Below are positions 50,106 to 58,429 of a stretch of 64,000 nt of DNA, piece after piece; the stretch's first letter is position 1, and every line of letters starts with the position of its first letter. Under the pieces are notes generated by a model. That model made no database searches. It was given only the letters and a program-made list of their open reading frames with translations, and was not told the origin of the DNA. This stretch comes from Caulobacter sp. 602-2 (GTDB taxonomy: Bacteria > Pseudomonadota > Alphaproteobacteria > Caulobacterales > Caulobacteraceae). Made by a program: the position numbers and the translations under genes. The stretch spans positions 124,001 through 188,000 of the forward strand of contig NZ_JAAKGT010000006.1 of the NCBI RefSeq assembly GCF_011043625.1. Reading direction: 5' to 3'.

Positions 50106-50750
50106 TTGGGTTTCGATCTGGGCTACCTGCGCGAGCTGGCCGAGGATGCGTCCGAGCATCCCGGCTGGTGGGGCGTGGCCGACTACTTCCGCCTTCGCCA
50201 TCAGGGCCTGCGTCGCGAGGCGCTCGACGCGCTTGATGCGTTTATTGCCGGGGCTGTGAGCTGGCCGCTAGCCGAGCGGTCGGCTTTCGCCGCCTGGATC
50301 GGCGAGAAGCGGCTGGCCTATCGCGGTCAGCCCGAGGCGGTGCTGCCGGTTCCGCTGTTCCGCCTGCTGGTCCGCCCGGCCCTGGAGGAGTGGGCCGCGA
50401 GCAAGCCGACCGATCCCTGGCCGCTCGTCTGGCTGGCCCGCCTGTCGAGCGGCGGCTCGACCTGGCACGCGCCGCCCGCGCCGTTCCTGCGCCAGGCCCT
50501 GGCTCGCGATCCGCTGTGCGTTCCGGCCCGGGTGGACCTGGTTCGGGCCATCCTCGCCGACATCGCCTTCCACCAGCACGAACTGCCCGGCGCCTATCTG
50601 GGCGAGGCCGCCCAGGATCTTGCGGCGCTCGACGAGGCCGAAGACCTGCTGTCGGCGGCCGACGACGATGCGCGGTTCGACATCGGGCCGGAGATCGTCT
50701 GGGCGCGGGCCGAGGCAAAGGGCTGGCTGGAGCGGGAAGGGGCCGACTGA
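50106..50750 (+). CDS. hypothetical cytoplasmic helical protein
   Basis: 214 residues starting at TTG 50106, ten bases after the hemA stop; no better start is visible. Family not recognised. Helical, Trp- and Ala-rich, with TPR-like stretches (ALDALDAFIAGAVSWPLAERSAFAAWIG; LRQALARDPLCVPARVDLVRAIL) but no clear tandem repeat. No signal peptide or membrane span. Position suggests co-expression with hemA. Confidence 0.7.
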   Translation: MGFDLGYLRELAEDASEHPGWWGVADYFRLRHQGLRREALDALDAFIAGAVSWPLAERSAFAAWIGEKRLAYRGQPEAVLPVPLFRLLVRPALEEWAASKPTDPWPLVWLARLSSGGSTWHAPPAPFLRQALARDPLCVPARVDLVRAILADIAFHQHELPGAYLGEAAQDLAALDEAEDLLSAADDDARFDIGPEIVWARAEAKGWLEREGAD

Positions 50751-50845
50751 GCCTCTCCGCGTGGCGGTTTCCCGCCACGAGACCGCTGCGCCCGCGCCCG
50801 GCTTCAGGCTGGATGCGGCGTCCTGCGCTAGAAGAGAGTCGCCCC

Positions 50846-51646
50846 GTGAAGACCATCGTGATCACCGGCAGCAGCCGCGGCATCGGCTTCGGCCTGGCTG
50901 AAGCCTTCCTCGAGCGTGGCTGCCAGGTGGTGATCTCCGGCCGCAACCCTGCCGTCCTGGCCGAGGCCCTGGGCAAGCTGGAAGCCACCGGCGGGGCCGT
51001 CGCCGCCCAGGCCTGCGACGTCAGCAAGGTGGCCGACCTGGAGGCCCTCTGGGACGCCGCCGTCGAGCGGTTCGGCTCCGTCGACATCTGGATCAACAAC
51101 GCCGGCTCGGTGTCGCCCCGCGTGCGCCTGGACAAGGTCGAGGAGGCCGAGATCGATGCGGTGGTCGCCACCAACCTGCTGGGCGTGATCAAGGCCACCA
51201 AGCTGGCCATGATCCGCATGCTGGCCCAGCCCGGCGGCGGGGCGATCTACAATTTCGAGGGCTTCGGCAGCGACGGCATGACCGCCTCGGGCCTGACGCT
51301 CTACGGCACCACCAAGCGGGCGGTGACCTACTTCACCAAGTCGATGGGCAAGGAACTGGACGGCACCAGCGTGCGGATCGGCACCATCAGCCCCGGCATC
51401 GTGGCCACCGACCTGCTGCAGTCGGAGATGCGCGACGCCTCGGACGCCGACCGCGCCAAGTCGATGAAGCTCTACAACATCCTCGGCGACCGCGTGGAGA
51501 CCGTGGCGCCCTACATCGCCGACGGCGTGCTGAAGGGCGAGGCCACGGCCGCGCCGGTGCGTTGGCTGACCATGCCCAAGGCCATGGGCCGGTTCATGAC
51601 CGCCGGCTTCAAAAAGCGCGACATCTTCTCGGAAGCGGCGAACTGA
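50846..51646 (+). CDS. short-chain dehydrogenase/reductase
   Basis: 266 residues from GTG 50846. Classical SDR: VITGSSRGIGFGLAEA (nucleotide-binding TGxxxGxG), IWINNAGS (NNAG), LTLYGTTKRAVTYF (catalytic YxxxK) and TISPGIVATDL after it. The Ser of the triad would be in NFEGFGSDG. NAD(P)-dependent oxidoreductase of unknown substrate. It stands alone; downstream gene has a separate leader. Confidence 0.9.
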   Translation: MKTIVITGSSRGIGFGLAEAFLERGCQVVISGRNPAVLAEALGKLEATGGAVAAQACDVSKVADLEALWDAAVERFGSVDIWINNAGSVSPRVRLDKVEEAEIDAVVATNLLGVIKATKLAMIRMLAQPGGGAIYNFEGFGSDGMTASGLTLYGTTKRAVTYFTKSMGKELDGTSVRIGTISPGIVATDLLQSEMRDASDADRAKSMKLYNILGDRVETVAPYIADGVLKGEATAAPVRWLTMPKAMGRFMTAGFKKRDIFSEAAN

Positions 51647-51730
51647 TCGCAACTGTGGCGTTGCGCACAAGCATGTTCGCGTAATGGGTGTACGCTCCGG
51701 GCCGGTAATCACCATGCCCAGGGGCGCCCC

Positions 51731-53209
51731 ATGACCTACAAGCTCGAGATCAAGACCGCGGACAGCGCCGACGCCGGCACCAGCGCCAAGGCGACGATAA
51801 CCGTCGTCTGGAGCAGCGGCGACCGCACCGTGCTCCATGCCGATGGCGCGGCCGGCTATCTCGACAGCGGCGCGCTGGACGTCCTGACCTTCGATGCCGG
51901 GCCCTTCCAGAATCCGGGCGCGCCCGTCGCGATCGAGCTGTCGCACGACGACGCCGGCGCGGCGTCCGGCTGGTTCGTCTGCTACGTCCGGGTCTTCGCC
52001 CCCGGCGGCAAGTGGTGGCGGGCCGATTTCCAGCGCTGGCTGGCCACCGACGAGCGCGACGGCTCGCTGCACGCGTCGGCGCGCCTGCGCAATCACAGCC
52101 GCTGGATGGGCGACCTGCACGACCACTTCGGCACGATCAGCAGCCGCAACGAATTCGGCGAGGTGCCGCTTCACCAGCTGCCGATGGCCGGCACGCACGA
52201 CTCCGGCACCTACGGCATGGGCAAGGGGGCGATGGCCCAGGACGCGACGATCCTGGAGCAGTTGGGACTGGGGGTCCGCTTCTTCGACCTGCGCCCGCGC
52301 GCCTATGGCGGCAAGTTCTACGTTCAGCACACCCTCGGGTCGGACAACGTGCTGGTGAACTACGGCCAGACGACGAAGTTCGCGGTCAATCCGGGCGACG
52401 GGTCGATCTTCAACGACATCCGGGACTTCCTGGCGCACAACCCGAATGAAGTGATCATCCTCAAATTCCAGACCTTCTCGCTGTTCGACGCGGAGGAGCA
52501 CGACGATTTCCGCCAGCTGATCGCGGCCTACTTCCCGCTGATCCCGCAGGGGCCGGTCGAGAACCTGACCCTCAACAACATCCGCAACGGCGCCGGGCGG
52601 GTGATCGTGTTCTACGGCGACGACCTCGGCGCCGCGGCGCCCTACGACGCCAGCTGGTATGGTCTGTGGCCCTACCGCGTGGCCCAGGAGCAGCGCTCGG
52701 TGGGGTATGTGAGCCTGCTCGATCCCTGGTGGGAGGACGATATCGGCGCGAGCGGCGGCGACGACGACCAGGCCTCGTTCGCCAGGACCTGGCAGCCTTA
52801 TCACGAGGCCAATCTGGTCGACTGGGCGTCGCGCTCCCCGGCGTTCTTCGTCACCCAGGCCCAGATGCAGGTGCTGCACGGCGAACTCGACGACCGCGGG
52901 CGCGACAACGCCTATCGCAACAACGGCCGCAACATCGCGATGTTCATGAACTGGGTGAAGATGGGTGTGCCCAGGCAGGTCGATCCGTCGGTGCTGTCGG
53001 GCGCGCCGGCGCCGGTCCTGCGGCCCAACATCATGACCCTCGATTTCGTCGAGTACGGCCATGAGACGCTGGGTTCGCTGACGGACGCCATAGTCGACTA
53101 CTTCCTGTCGATCTCGCCGCCGATGTTCAGCCGCACCTACGACTACGATCGGTTCAACACCCCGTTCATTCAGCTGCCGGGGCAGCAGGGCGTTCCGGTC
53201 CTCGCCTGA
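51731..53209 (+). CDS. PLAT-like domain fused to PI-PLC X-like phosphodiesterase domain
   Basis: 492 residues, no signal peptide. Residues about 2-115 match a PLAT/LH2 beta-sandwich (YKLEIKTADSADAGTSAKATI at the start; SGWFVCYVRVFAPGGKWWRADFQRWL at the end), a lipid/membrane-binding module. From about 145 the phosphatidylinositol-specific phospholipase C X fold follows: HQLPMAGTHDSGTYGMG (first catalytic His) and KFYVQHTLGS (second His), then NEVIILKFQTF and a late GYVSLLDPWW. Likely cleaves a glycerophospho- or inositol-phosphodiester. PLAT-PLC fusions are uncommon in bacteria. Converges with mucR across a terminator. Confidence 0.85.
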   Translation: MTYKLEIKTADSADAGTSAKATITVVWSSGDRTVLHADGAAGYLDSGALDVLTFDAGPFQNPGAPVAIELSHDDAGAASGWFVCYVRVFAPGGKWWRADFQRWLATDERDGSLHASARLRNHSRWMGDLHDHFGTISSRNEFGEVPLHQLPMAGTHDSGTYGMGKGAMAQDATILEQLGLGVRFFDLRPRAYGGKFYVQHTLGSDNVLVNYGQTTKFAVNPGDGSIFNDIRDFLAHNPNEVIILKFQTFSLFDAEEHDDFRQLIAAYFPLIPQGPVENLTLNNIRNGAGRVIVFYGDDLGAAAPYDASWYGLWPYRVAQEQRSVGYVSLLDPWWEDDIGASGGDDDQASFARTWQPYHEANLVDWASRSPAFFVTQAQMQVLHGELDDRGRDNAYRNNGRNIAMFMNWVKMGVPRQVDPSVLSGAPAPVLRPNIMTLDFVEYGHETLGSLTDAIVDYFLSISPPMFSRTYDYDRFNTPFIQLPGQQGVPVLA

Positions 53210-53216
53210 GGACGGC

Positions 53217-53240
53217 GCGGCGGGCGACTAGGCCCGCCGC
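53217..53240. terminator. bidirectional terminator between PLAT-PLC gene and mucR
   Basis: Nine-pair perfect stem GCGGCGGGC/GCCCGCCGC around GACTAG. The loop overlaps the mucR stop codon. Confidence 0.7.
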
Positions 53241-53671
53241 CGCACGCCCTTGCCCAGGCCGATCTGCTTGGCGAAGTCCGAGCGGCGCGCGGCATAGGCC
53301 GGGGCGACCATCGGATAGTCCGACGGCAGGCCCCATTTGCGGCGATAGTCCTCGGGGCTCATGTCGTAGTGCGAGCGCAGGTAGCGCTTGAGCATCTTCA
53401 GCTTCTTGCCGTCTTCCAGACAGACGATGTAGTCGTGCTGCACCGAGCGGGAGACGGGGACGGCGGGCTTCTGCTTCTCGACCGCCTTGGCCGGGGCCGG
53501 TTCGCCGTTCAGGCCAAGCAGGGCGCCGTGCACGGTGCGGATCAGGTCGGGGACCGCGGTCTGGGAAATCTTGTTCTGTCCGACATAGGCCGCGACGATG
53601 CTCGCGCTCAGCGCCAGCAGGTCGGTGTCGTCCGAAGCGTCCGACCCCGTTTCGCCGTGTGAAACCGCCAT
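53228..53671 (-). CDS. mucR: MucR/Ros-family zinc-finger regulator
   Basis: 147 residues from ATG 53671 (ATG 53677 and GTG 53701 are alternatives). Begins AVSHGETGSDASDDTDLLAL, with the conserved VAAYVGQNKIS helix and the C-terminal domain VQHDYIVCLEDGKKLKMLKR..HYDMSPEDYRRKWGLPSDYPM. The Ros zinc-finger residues are partly kept: Cys in IVCLEDG and His in SHYDM. MucR proteins silence AT-rich and horizontally acquired genes and control the cell cycle in Caulobacter and Brucella. A stress-sigma promoter lies upstream, suggesting it is made under stress. Divergent from glyA. Confidence 0.92.
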   Translation of the reverse strand: MAVSHGETGSDASDDTDLLALSASIVAAYVGQNKISQTAVPDLIRTVHGALLGLNGEPAPAKAVEKQKPAVPVSRSVQHDYIVCLEDGKKLKMLKRYLRSHYDMSPEDYRRKWGLPSDYPMVAPAYAARRSDFAKQIGLGKGVRRRA

Positions 53672-53748
53672 ACGCATCCCGCCCGTTCTGTTCGTTTGCA
53701 CTCAAAAACGCTCGGCGCGGCGGCAACACCCCGCCGAGGTTCGTGACC

Positions 53749-53773
53749 AACGCATGGTTACCGTCGCGGTTCC
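53749..53773 (-). promoter_or_regulatory. EcfG/SigT-type (general stress) promoter for mucR
   Basis: On the minus strand: GGAAC at 53773-53769, exactly 16 bases, CGTT at 53752-53749. Transcription would start near 53742, about 70 bases before the mucR ATG. It shares the intergenic region with the glyA promoter on the other strand. Confidence 0.72.
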
Positions 53774-53777
53774 GTCA

Positions 53778-53805
53778 TTGATCGCGCCGCGAAGGACGCT
53801 AAAGA
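53778..53805 (+). promoter_or_regulatory. housekeeping promoter for glyA
   Basis: TTGATCG at 53778-53784 and GCTAAAGA at 53798-53805, matching the TTG..GCTANAWC pattern with 13 bases between. A GACTC (CcrM methylation) site follows at 53816. Confidence 0.55.
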
Positions 53806-53875
53806 GAGCGCCGTCGACTCCCGCTGTCGGGAGCGCGCCGCCCAAAGCCCAGCCGCCCGCCCCAAGGAGCTGCCG

Positions 53876-55165
53876 ATGACGACCTCCACCGACCTGACCA
53901 AGTTCTTCGGCGCCGATCTCGCGACCGCCGACCGCGACATCTTCGATCGCATTGGTCGGGAGCTGGGTCGTCAGCAGAACCAGATCGAGCTGATCGCCTC
54001 GGAGAACATCGTCTCGAAGGCGGTGCTGGAGGCTCAGGGCTCGATCCTGACCAACAAGTACGCCGAGGGCTATCCGGGCAAGCGCTACTACGGCGGCTGC
54101 GAATGGGTCGACGAGATCGAGACCATCGCCATCGACCGCGCCAAGCAGCTGTTCGGCGCTGCCTTCGCCAACGTCCAGCCGCACTCGGGCTCGCAAGCCA
54201 ATCAGTCGGTGTTCATGTCGCTGCTGCAGCCGGGCGACACCTTCATGGGCATGGACCTGGCCGCCGGCGGCCACCTGACCCATGGCTCGCCCGCCAACCA
54301 GTCGGGCAAGTGGTTCAAGCCGGTGTCCTACACCGTGCGCCAGCAGGACCAGCTGATCGACTACGACAACGTCGCCGAGGTGGCCCAGCGCGAGAAGCCC
54401 AAGCTGATCATCGCCGGCGGTTCGGCTTACAGCCGCGAGATCGACTTCGCCCGCTTCCGCGAGATCGCCGACAGCGTCGGCGCCTATCTGATGGTCGACA
54501 TGGCCCACTTCGCGGGCCTGGTGGCCGGCGGCGTGTTCCCGAACCCGGTCCCGCACGCCCACGTCGTCACCACCACCACCCACAAGACCCTGCGCGGTCC
54601 GCGCGGCGGCATGGTGCTGACCAACGACGAAGCCATCATCAAGAAGGTCAACTCGGCCGTGTTCCCCGGCCTGCAGGGCGGCCCGCTCGAGCACGTCATC
54701 GCCGCCAAGGCCGTGGCCTTCGGTGAAGCCCTGCAGCCGGCCTTCAAGGAATACGCCGCGCAGATCATCGCCAACGCCAAGGCTCTGGCCGAAGCGCTGC
54801 AGAAGTCGGGCGTCAACATCGTCTCGGGCGGCACCGACAGCCACCTGATGCTGGTCGACCTGCGTCCCAAGGGCGTGACCGGCCGTGACGCCGAGCACAG
54901 CCTCGAGCGCGCCCACATGACCTGCAACAAGAACGGCGTGCCTTTCGACACCGCGCCGTTCACGATCACCTCGGGCATTCGCCTGGGCACGCCGGCCGGC
55001 ACCACCCGCGGCTTCAAGGCCGCCGAGTTCACCCGCGTGGGCGAGCTGATCGGCGAGGTCGTCAACGGCCTGGCCGCCAACGGTCCGGAAGGCAACGCCG
55101 CGGTCGAGGCCAAGGTGCGCGAGGAAGTCCTGGCCTTGACGGCCCGGTTCCCGATCTACAACTAA
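53876..55165 (+). CDS. glyA: GlyA, serine hydroxymethyltransferase
   Basis: 429 residues. Converts serine and tetrahydrofolate to glycine and methylene-THF. The PLP Lys lies in [15 protein letters not shown] near residue 235; [31 protein letters not shown] and [12 protein letters not shown] are further family motifs. A CCAAGGAGCTGCCG leader with a strong AAGGAG site precedes the ATG. Followed 32 bases later by nrdR on the same strand. Confidence 0.98.
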   Translation: MTTSTDLTKFFGADLATADRDIFDRIGRELGRQQNQIELIASENIVSKAVLEAQGSILTNKYAEGYPGKRYYGGCEWVDEIETIAIDRAKQLFGAAFANVQPHSGSQANQSVFMSLLQPGDTFMGMDLAAGGHLTHGSPANQSGKWFKPVSYTVRQQDQLIDYDNVAEVAQREKPKLIIAGGSAYSREIDFARFREIADSVGAYLMVDMAHFAGLVAGGVFPNPVPHAHVVTTTTHKTLRGPRGGMVLTNDEAIIKKVNSAVFPGLQGGPLEHVIAAKAVAFGEALQPAFKEYAAQIIANAKALAEALQKSGVNIVSGGTDSHLMLVDLRPKGVTGRDAEHSLERAHMTCNKNGVPFDTAPFTITSGIRLGTPAGTTRGFKAAEFTRVGELIGEVVNGLAANGPEGNAAVEAKVREEVLALTARFPIYN

Positions 55166-55197
55166 TGGCCTAAGGCCGCAGGGGAGGGCCCAAGATC

Positions 55198-55671
55198 ATG
55201 CGCTGCCCATTCTGCGGCCACGCCGAAAGTCAGGTTAAGGACAGCCGCCCGTCGGAAGACGGCGCGGCCATCCGCCGTCGTCGCCTCTGCCCGGAGTGCG
55301 GCGGCCGGTTCACGACCTTCGAGCGCGTCCAGCTGCGCGAATTGATCATCGTCAAGCGCTCGGGACGTCGCTCGCCGTTCGACCGCGACAAGCTGATGCG
55401 CTCGATCTCGCTGGCCACTCGCAAGCGCCCGATCGAGGGCGAGCGGGTCGAGCGGATGGTCAACGGCATCGTCCGCCAGCTGGAAAGCCAGGGCGAGACC
55501 GAGCTTCAGTCGTCGGTCGTGGGCGAAATGGTGATGAAGGCTCTCAAGTCGCTCGATGACGTGGCCTATGTCCGCTACGCCTCGGTTTATCGCGATTTCC
55601 GGGAGACCAGTGATTTCGCGAAGTTTTTGGGCGAAGAAGGCTTGAGCGACGTCGCCGAAGACGAGCTATAG
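55198..55671 (+). CDS. nrdR: NrdR, transcription repressor of ribonucleotide reductase genes
   Basis: 157 residues. N-terminal zinc ribbon with two CxxC pairs ([10 protein letters not shown] and [13 protein letters not shown]) and a following ATP-cone ([21 protein letters not shown]). Binds ATP/dATP and represses nrd operons. GlyA-NrdR adjacency, and nrdR before rib and nus genes, is a common alphaproteobacterial arrangement. Confidence 0.97.
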   Translation: MRCPFCGHAESQVKDSRPSEDGAAIRRRRLCPECGGRFTTFERVQLRELIIVKRSGRRSPFDRDKLMRSISLATRKRPIEGERVERMVNGIVRQLESQGETELQSSVVGEMVMKALKSLDDVAYVRYASVYRDFRETSDFAKFLGEEGLSDVAEDEL

Positions 55672-55752
55672 GCGCATTCTACGATTCGATTTTTCGGGTC
55701 GGCGTGTGACGGCCCATCGAGGCCTCCCGTCCGCCCAGGAGTTCAGAGGCAT

Positions 55753-56217
55753 ATGGTGGAAGACAAGATTCGTCTGCTGATCGTCGAGGGGCGCCGTTAT
55801 TCGGGCCTTTCCGACGCTCTGCTGGCCGGCGCCGTGCAGGCGATCGAGGCGCAGGGCGCCGAGTACGAGGTCGTCACCGTCTCCGACGCCCTGCAGATCC
55901 CGGCCGCCATCGCCATCGCCGAGGAGGCCGGCAAGGGCCCGTCGGGCGTCCGCTTCGACGGCTATATCGCGCTGGGCGCGGTGATCCGCGGCGAGACCTA
56001 CCACTTCGAGATCGTCAGCAACGAGACCGCTCGCGGCCTTCAGGACCTCGCGGTCGGAAAAAGGTTGGCCATTGGTTACGGCGTGTTGACGGTTGATGAC
56101 GAGGATCAGGCCTGGAATCGCGCGCGCCTCTCCCAGGGCGACCGCGGTGGCCAAGCCGCTCGGGAATGCCTGGAGATCGTTGGATTGAAGCGTCAGCTGT
56201 CGGGACAAGCGCGATGA
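55753..56217 (+). CDS. ribH: RibH, 6,7-dimethyl-8-ribityllumazine synthase
   Basis: 154 residues. Makes the lumazine precursor of riboflavin. [19 protein letters not shown] matches the first substrate loop, and [17 protein letters not shown] has the catalytic His of the GxVIRGxTxHFE motif; [16 protein letters not shown] follows. Starts 81 bases after nrdR, with no ribD, ribE or ribBA between, which are often found there. Overlaps nusB by four bases. Confidence 0.93.
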   Translation: MVEDKIRLLIVEGRRYSGLSDALLAGAVQAIEAQGAEYEVVTVSDALQIPAAIAIAEEAGKGPSGVRFDGYIALGAVIRGETYHFEIVSNETARGLQDLAVGKRLAIGYGVLTVDDEDQAWNRARLSQGDRGGQAARECLEIVGLKRQLSGQAR

Positions 56218-56669
56218 GCAAGCGCATCCAGCCCCGTTCCGTTTCGCGTCTGGCGGCTGTTCAGGCCCTCTACCAGATGGAAGTCTCCGGCGCCGGCGTC
56301 GACGCCGTCGTGCGCGAGTTTTCCGAGCACCGCTTCGATCGCGCCGTCGAGGACACCGAAGGCGCCCAGCTGGCCCAGGCCGACGAGACCTTCTTCGCCG
56401 ATCTGGTGAAGGGCGTCGTGTCCAAGCAGGCGATCATCGACCCGGCCATCGTGCGCCGCCTGGCCTCGGGCTGGAAGCTTGAGCGCCTGGACGCCACGGC
56501 CCGCGCCGTGCTGCGCGCCGGCGCCTACGAGCTGATGAACCGCCCGGACGTTCCGACCGAGGTGGTGATCGACGAGTATGTCGAGATCGCCAAGTCGTTC
56601 TTCGAGGGGCCGGAAGCCGGCTTCATCAACGGCGCCCTGGACGCCATCGCGCGTGACGCCCGAGTCTGA
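56214..56669 (+). CDS. nusB: NusB, transcription antitermination factor
   Basis: 151 residues from the ATG inside the ribH stop. All-helical: [37 protein letters not shown] and [16 protein letters not shown] followed by [11 protein letters not shown]. With NusE it binds boxA on nascent rRNA. Overlaps the thiL start. Confidence 0.96.
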   Translation: MSKRIQPRSVSRLAAVQALYQMEVSGAGVDAVVREFSEHRFDRAVEDTEGAQLAQADETFFADLVKGVVSKQAIIDPAIVRRLASGWKLERLDATARAVLRAGAYELMNRPDVPTEVVIDEYVEIAKSFFEGPEAGFINGALDAIARDARV

Positions 56670-57735
56670 CGACGACTGGTTCGACGATCCCGCCCCGGCC
56701 GCCGCGCCGGCGGCGGAGGACGACGAATCGTGGTTCGACGACGTCCCTCCGGCGGCCGCGCCGTCGGGGCCGGACGAGTTCGAGCTGATCGCGACGCACC
56801 TTCGTCCGCTGACCAACGGCGATCCGGCCGCGCTCGACCTGCTGGACGACGCGGCGGTGCTGCCTTCGCGTCCGGGCTACGACCTGGTGATCACCAAGGA
56901 CGCCATGGTCGCGGGCGTGCATTTCCTGGCCGGCGAGGATCTCGACATCGTCGCCCGCCGGCTGCTGCGCACCAATCTTTCCGACCTTGCCGCCAAGGGC
57001 GCCGAGCCCTACGGCTACTTCCTGGCTGTCGGCTGGCCCTCGGGCACGACGGTCGAGGATCGCGAGACCTTCGCTCGCGGCCTGGCCGAGGACGGCCAGA
57101 CCTTCGGCGTCAATCTGCTTGGCGGCGACACCGTCACCACCTCGGGCGCGATGGTCGTTTCGGCGACCCTGCTGGGCTGGGTTCCGCAAGGCGCGGCCGT
57201 CCTGCGTCGCGGCGCCAAGGCGGGCGACCGGCTGATGGTCTCCGGCAGCATCGGCGACGGGTGGCTTGGCCTGCTGGCTCACTGGGGCGAGGTCGAGGAT
57301 CCCGACGGCGGCCTGGTTCGCCGCTACCGCACGCCCGCGCCGCGCCTGGCGCTGCGTGAGGCCCTGCGCCAGTTCGCCCACGCCGCGGCCGACGTCTCCG
57401 ACGGCCTGCTGGCCGACGCCGGCCACATCGCCAAGGCCAGCGGCCTGCAGGTCAAGGTCGACCTCGACCGCCTGCCGCTGTCGACCGGCGCGCGCAAGTG
57501 GCTGGAGGCCCAGCCCGAGCGTGGCGAGGCGCGCATGTCGCTGGCTTCGGGCGGCGACGACTACGAGGTCGTCTGCGCCGTTCCGGCCGCCGACGTCGCC
57601 GCCTTCCAGGCCGCCGCCTTCGCCGCCGGCCTGCCGGTGCGCGACATCGGCGAGTTCGTCGAGGGCGAAGGCGTTGCGGCCCTCTTCAAGGGCAAGGACA
57701 TCACGCCTCAGCGGCTAGGCTGGCTGCACGGCTAA
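56653..57735 (+). CDS. thiL: ThiL, thiamine-monophosphate kinase with acidic N-terminal extension
   Basis: 360 residues from GTG 56653, which lies 17 bases inside nusB; a later start would remove residues before [11 protein letters not shown]. The first ~40 residues are an unusual acidic tandem of two units, [17 protein letters not shown] and [15 protein letters not shown], absent from typical ThiL. The kinase then shows [45 protein letters not shown] and [14 protein letters not shown]. Makes thiamine diphosphate from the monophosphate. Part of the ribH-nusB-thiL string. Confidence 0.92.
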   Translation: MTPESDDDWFDDPAPAAAPAAEDDESWFDDVPPAAAPSGPDEFELIATHLRPLTNGDPAALDLLDDAAVLPSRPGYDLVITKDAMVAGVHFLAGEDLDIVARRLLRTNLSDLAAKGAEPYGYFLAVGWPSGTTVEDRETFARGLAEDGQTFGVNLLGGDTVTTSGAMVVSATLLGWVPQGAAVLRRGAKAGDRLMVSGSIGDGWLGLLAHWGEVEDPDGGLVRRYRTPAPRLALREALRQFAHAAADVSDGLLADAGHIAKASGLQVKVDLDRLPLSTGARKWLEAQPERGEARMSLASGGDDYEVVCAVPAADVAAFQAAAFAAGLPVRDIGEFVEGEGVAALFKGKDITPQRLGWLHG

Positions 57736-57772
57736 GGCCGAGCACAAGACTGAAGCGCTTTTTCTCCGTGCA

Positions 57773-57790
57773 TCCCCGCTTTCGCGGGGA
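57773..57790. repeat. short palindromic repeat between convergent thiL and ankyrin gene
   Basis: TCCCCGC-TTTC-GCGGGGA hairpin, with flanking CA and ATGACGG. Resembles dispersed CATCCCCGC-type repeats; could act as a terminator for both genes. Confidence 0.6.
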
Positions 57791-57830
57791 ATGACGGACT
57801 TGGGAGTGGCTGGAAGACGGGCCTGCTGCG

Positions 57831-58361
57831 TCAGCGGCCGCCCAGCGCCGCCATGACGCCCGTCGCGCCCTGACGCTCGGCCAGGCTCAGGGCGGTGTTT
57901 CCAGACGCGTCCTTGAGGCCCGTCGCGGCGCCCTTGGCCACCAGCATCCGAACCTGGGCCTCGCGGCCGAACAGGCTGGCCATCATCAGCGCCGTCTGGC
58001 CCTGGGCGTTGCCCTGGTCGACCGGGCAGGGGGCCTTGTCCAGCAGCAGGCGCGCCATGGCGTCGTCGCCCTTGAAGGCCGCGCCCATCAGGGCGGTGTT
58101 GCCACGCGGGTCCATGGCGCAGGCGTCGGCGCCGCGGGCGATCAGCAGAGCCACCAGATCGGTCTTGCCGTTGTAGGCGGCCAGCGTCAGGGCGGTGTAG
58201 CCGCGGTCGTCGCGGGCGTCGACCGGCGCGCCGGCGTCGAGCAGGGCGGCGACGAGGTCGGCCCGGCCCTCGCGGGCGGCGGCGAAGAAGCTGGCGCGGG
58301 GATCGGGCGCGGAGGCGGGCGCGGCGCTCTGCAGGGCCAGCGCGAACAGGGTGATCAGCAT
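57831..58361 (-). CDS. exported ankyrin-repeat protein
   Basis: 176 residues from ATG 58361. N-terminal signal peptide (MLITLFALALQSAAPASA), then four ankyrin repeats (for example DRGYTALTLAAYNGKTDLVALLIARGADA and PRGNTALMGAAFKGDDAMARLLLD read as consecutive units). Directly follows a catalase with a signal peptide; in Pseudomonas aeruginosa AnkB, encoded after the periplasmic catalase KatB, is needed for full catalase activity. A similar role is likely. A terminator lies between the two, so it may be expressed by read-through. Confidence 0.88.
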   Translation of the reverse strand: MLITLFALALQSAAPASAPDPRASFFAAAREGRADLVAALLDAGAPVDARDDRGYTALTLAAYNGKTDLVALLIARGADACAMDPRGNTALMGAAFKGDDAMARLLLDKAPCPVDQGNAQGQTALMMASLFGREAQVRMLVAKGAATGLKDASGNTALSLAERQGATGVMAALGGR

Positions 58362-58380
58362 GGGGGCTTTCTGGAACAAG

Positions 58381-58411
58381 AAAAACGCGGGCCCGCTGGA
58401 GCAGGCCCGCG
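58381..58411 (-). terminator. rho-independent terminator after the catalase gene
   Basis: On the minus strand: CGCGGGCC stem, loop of about 10 bases, GGCCCGCG, then TTTTT. Located 19 bases after the catalase stop and upstream of the ankyrin gene. Confidence 0.85.
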
Positions 58412-58429
58412 CGAGAGAGGCGAGGAGGG

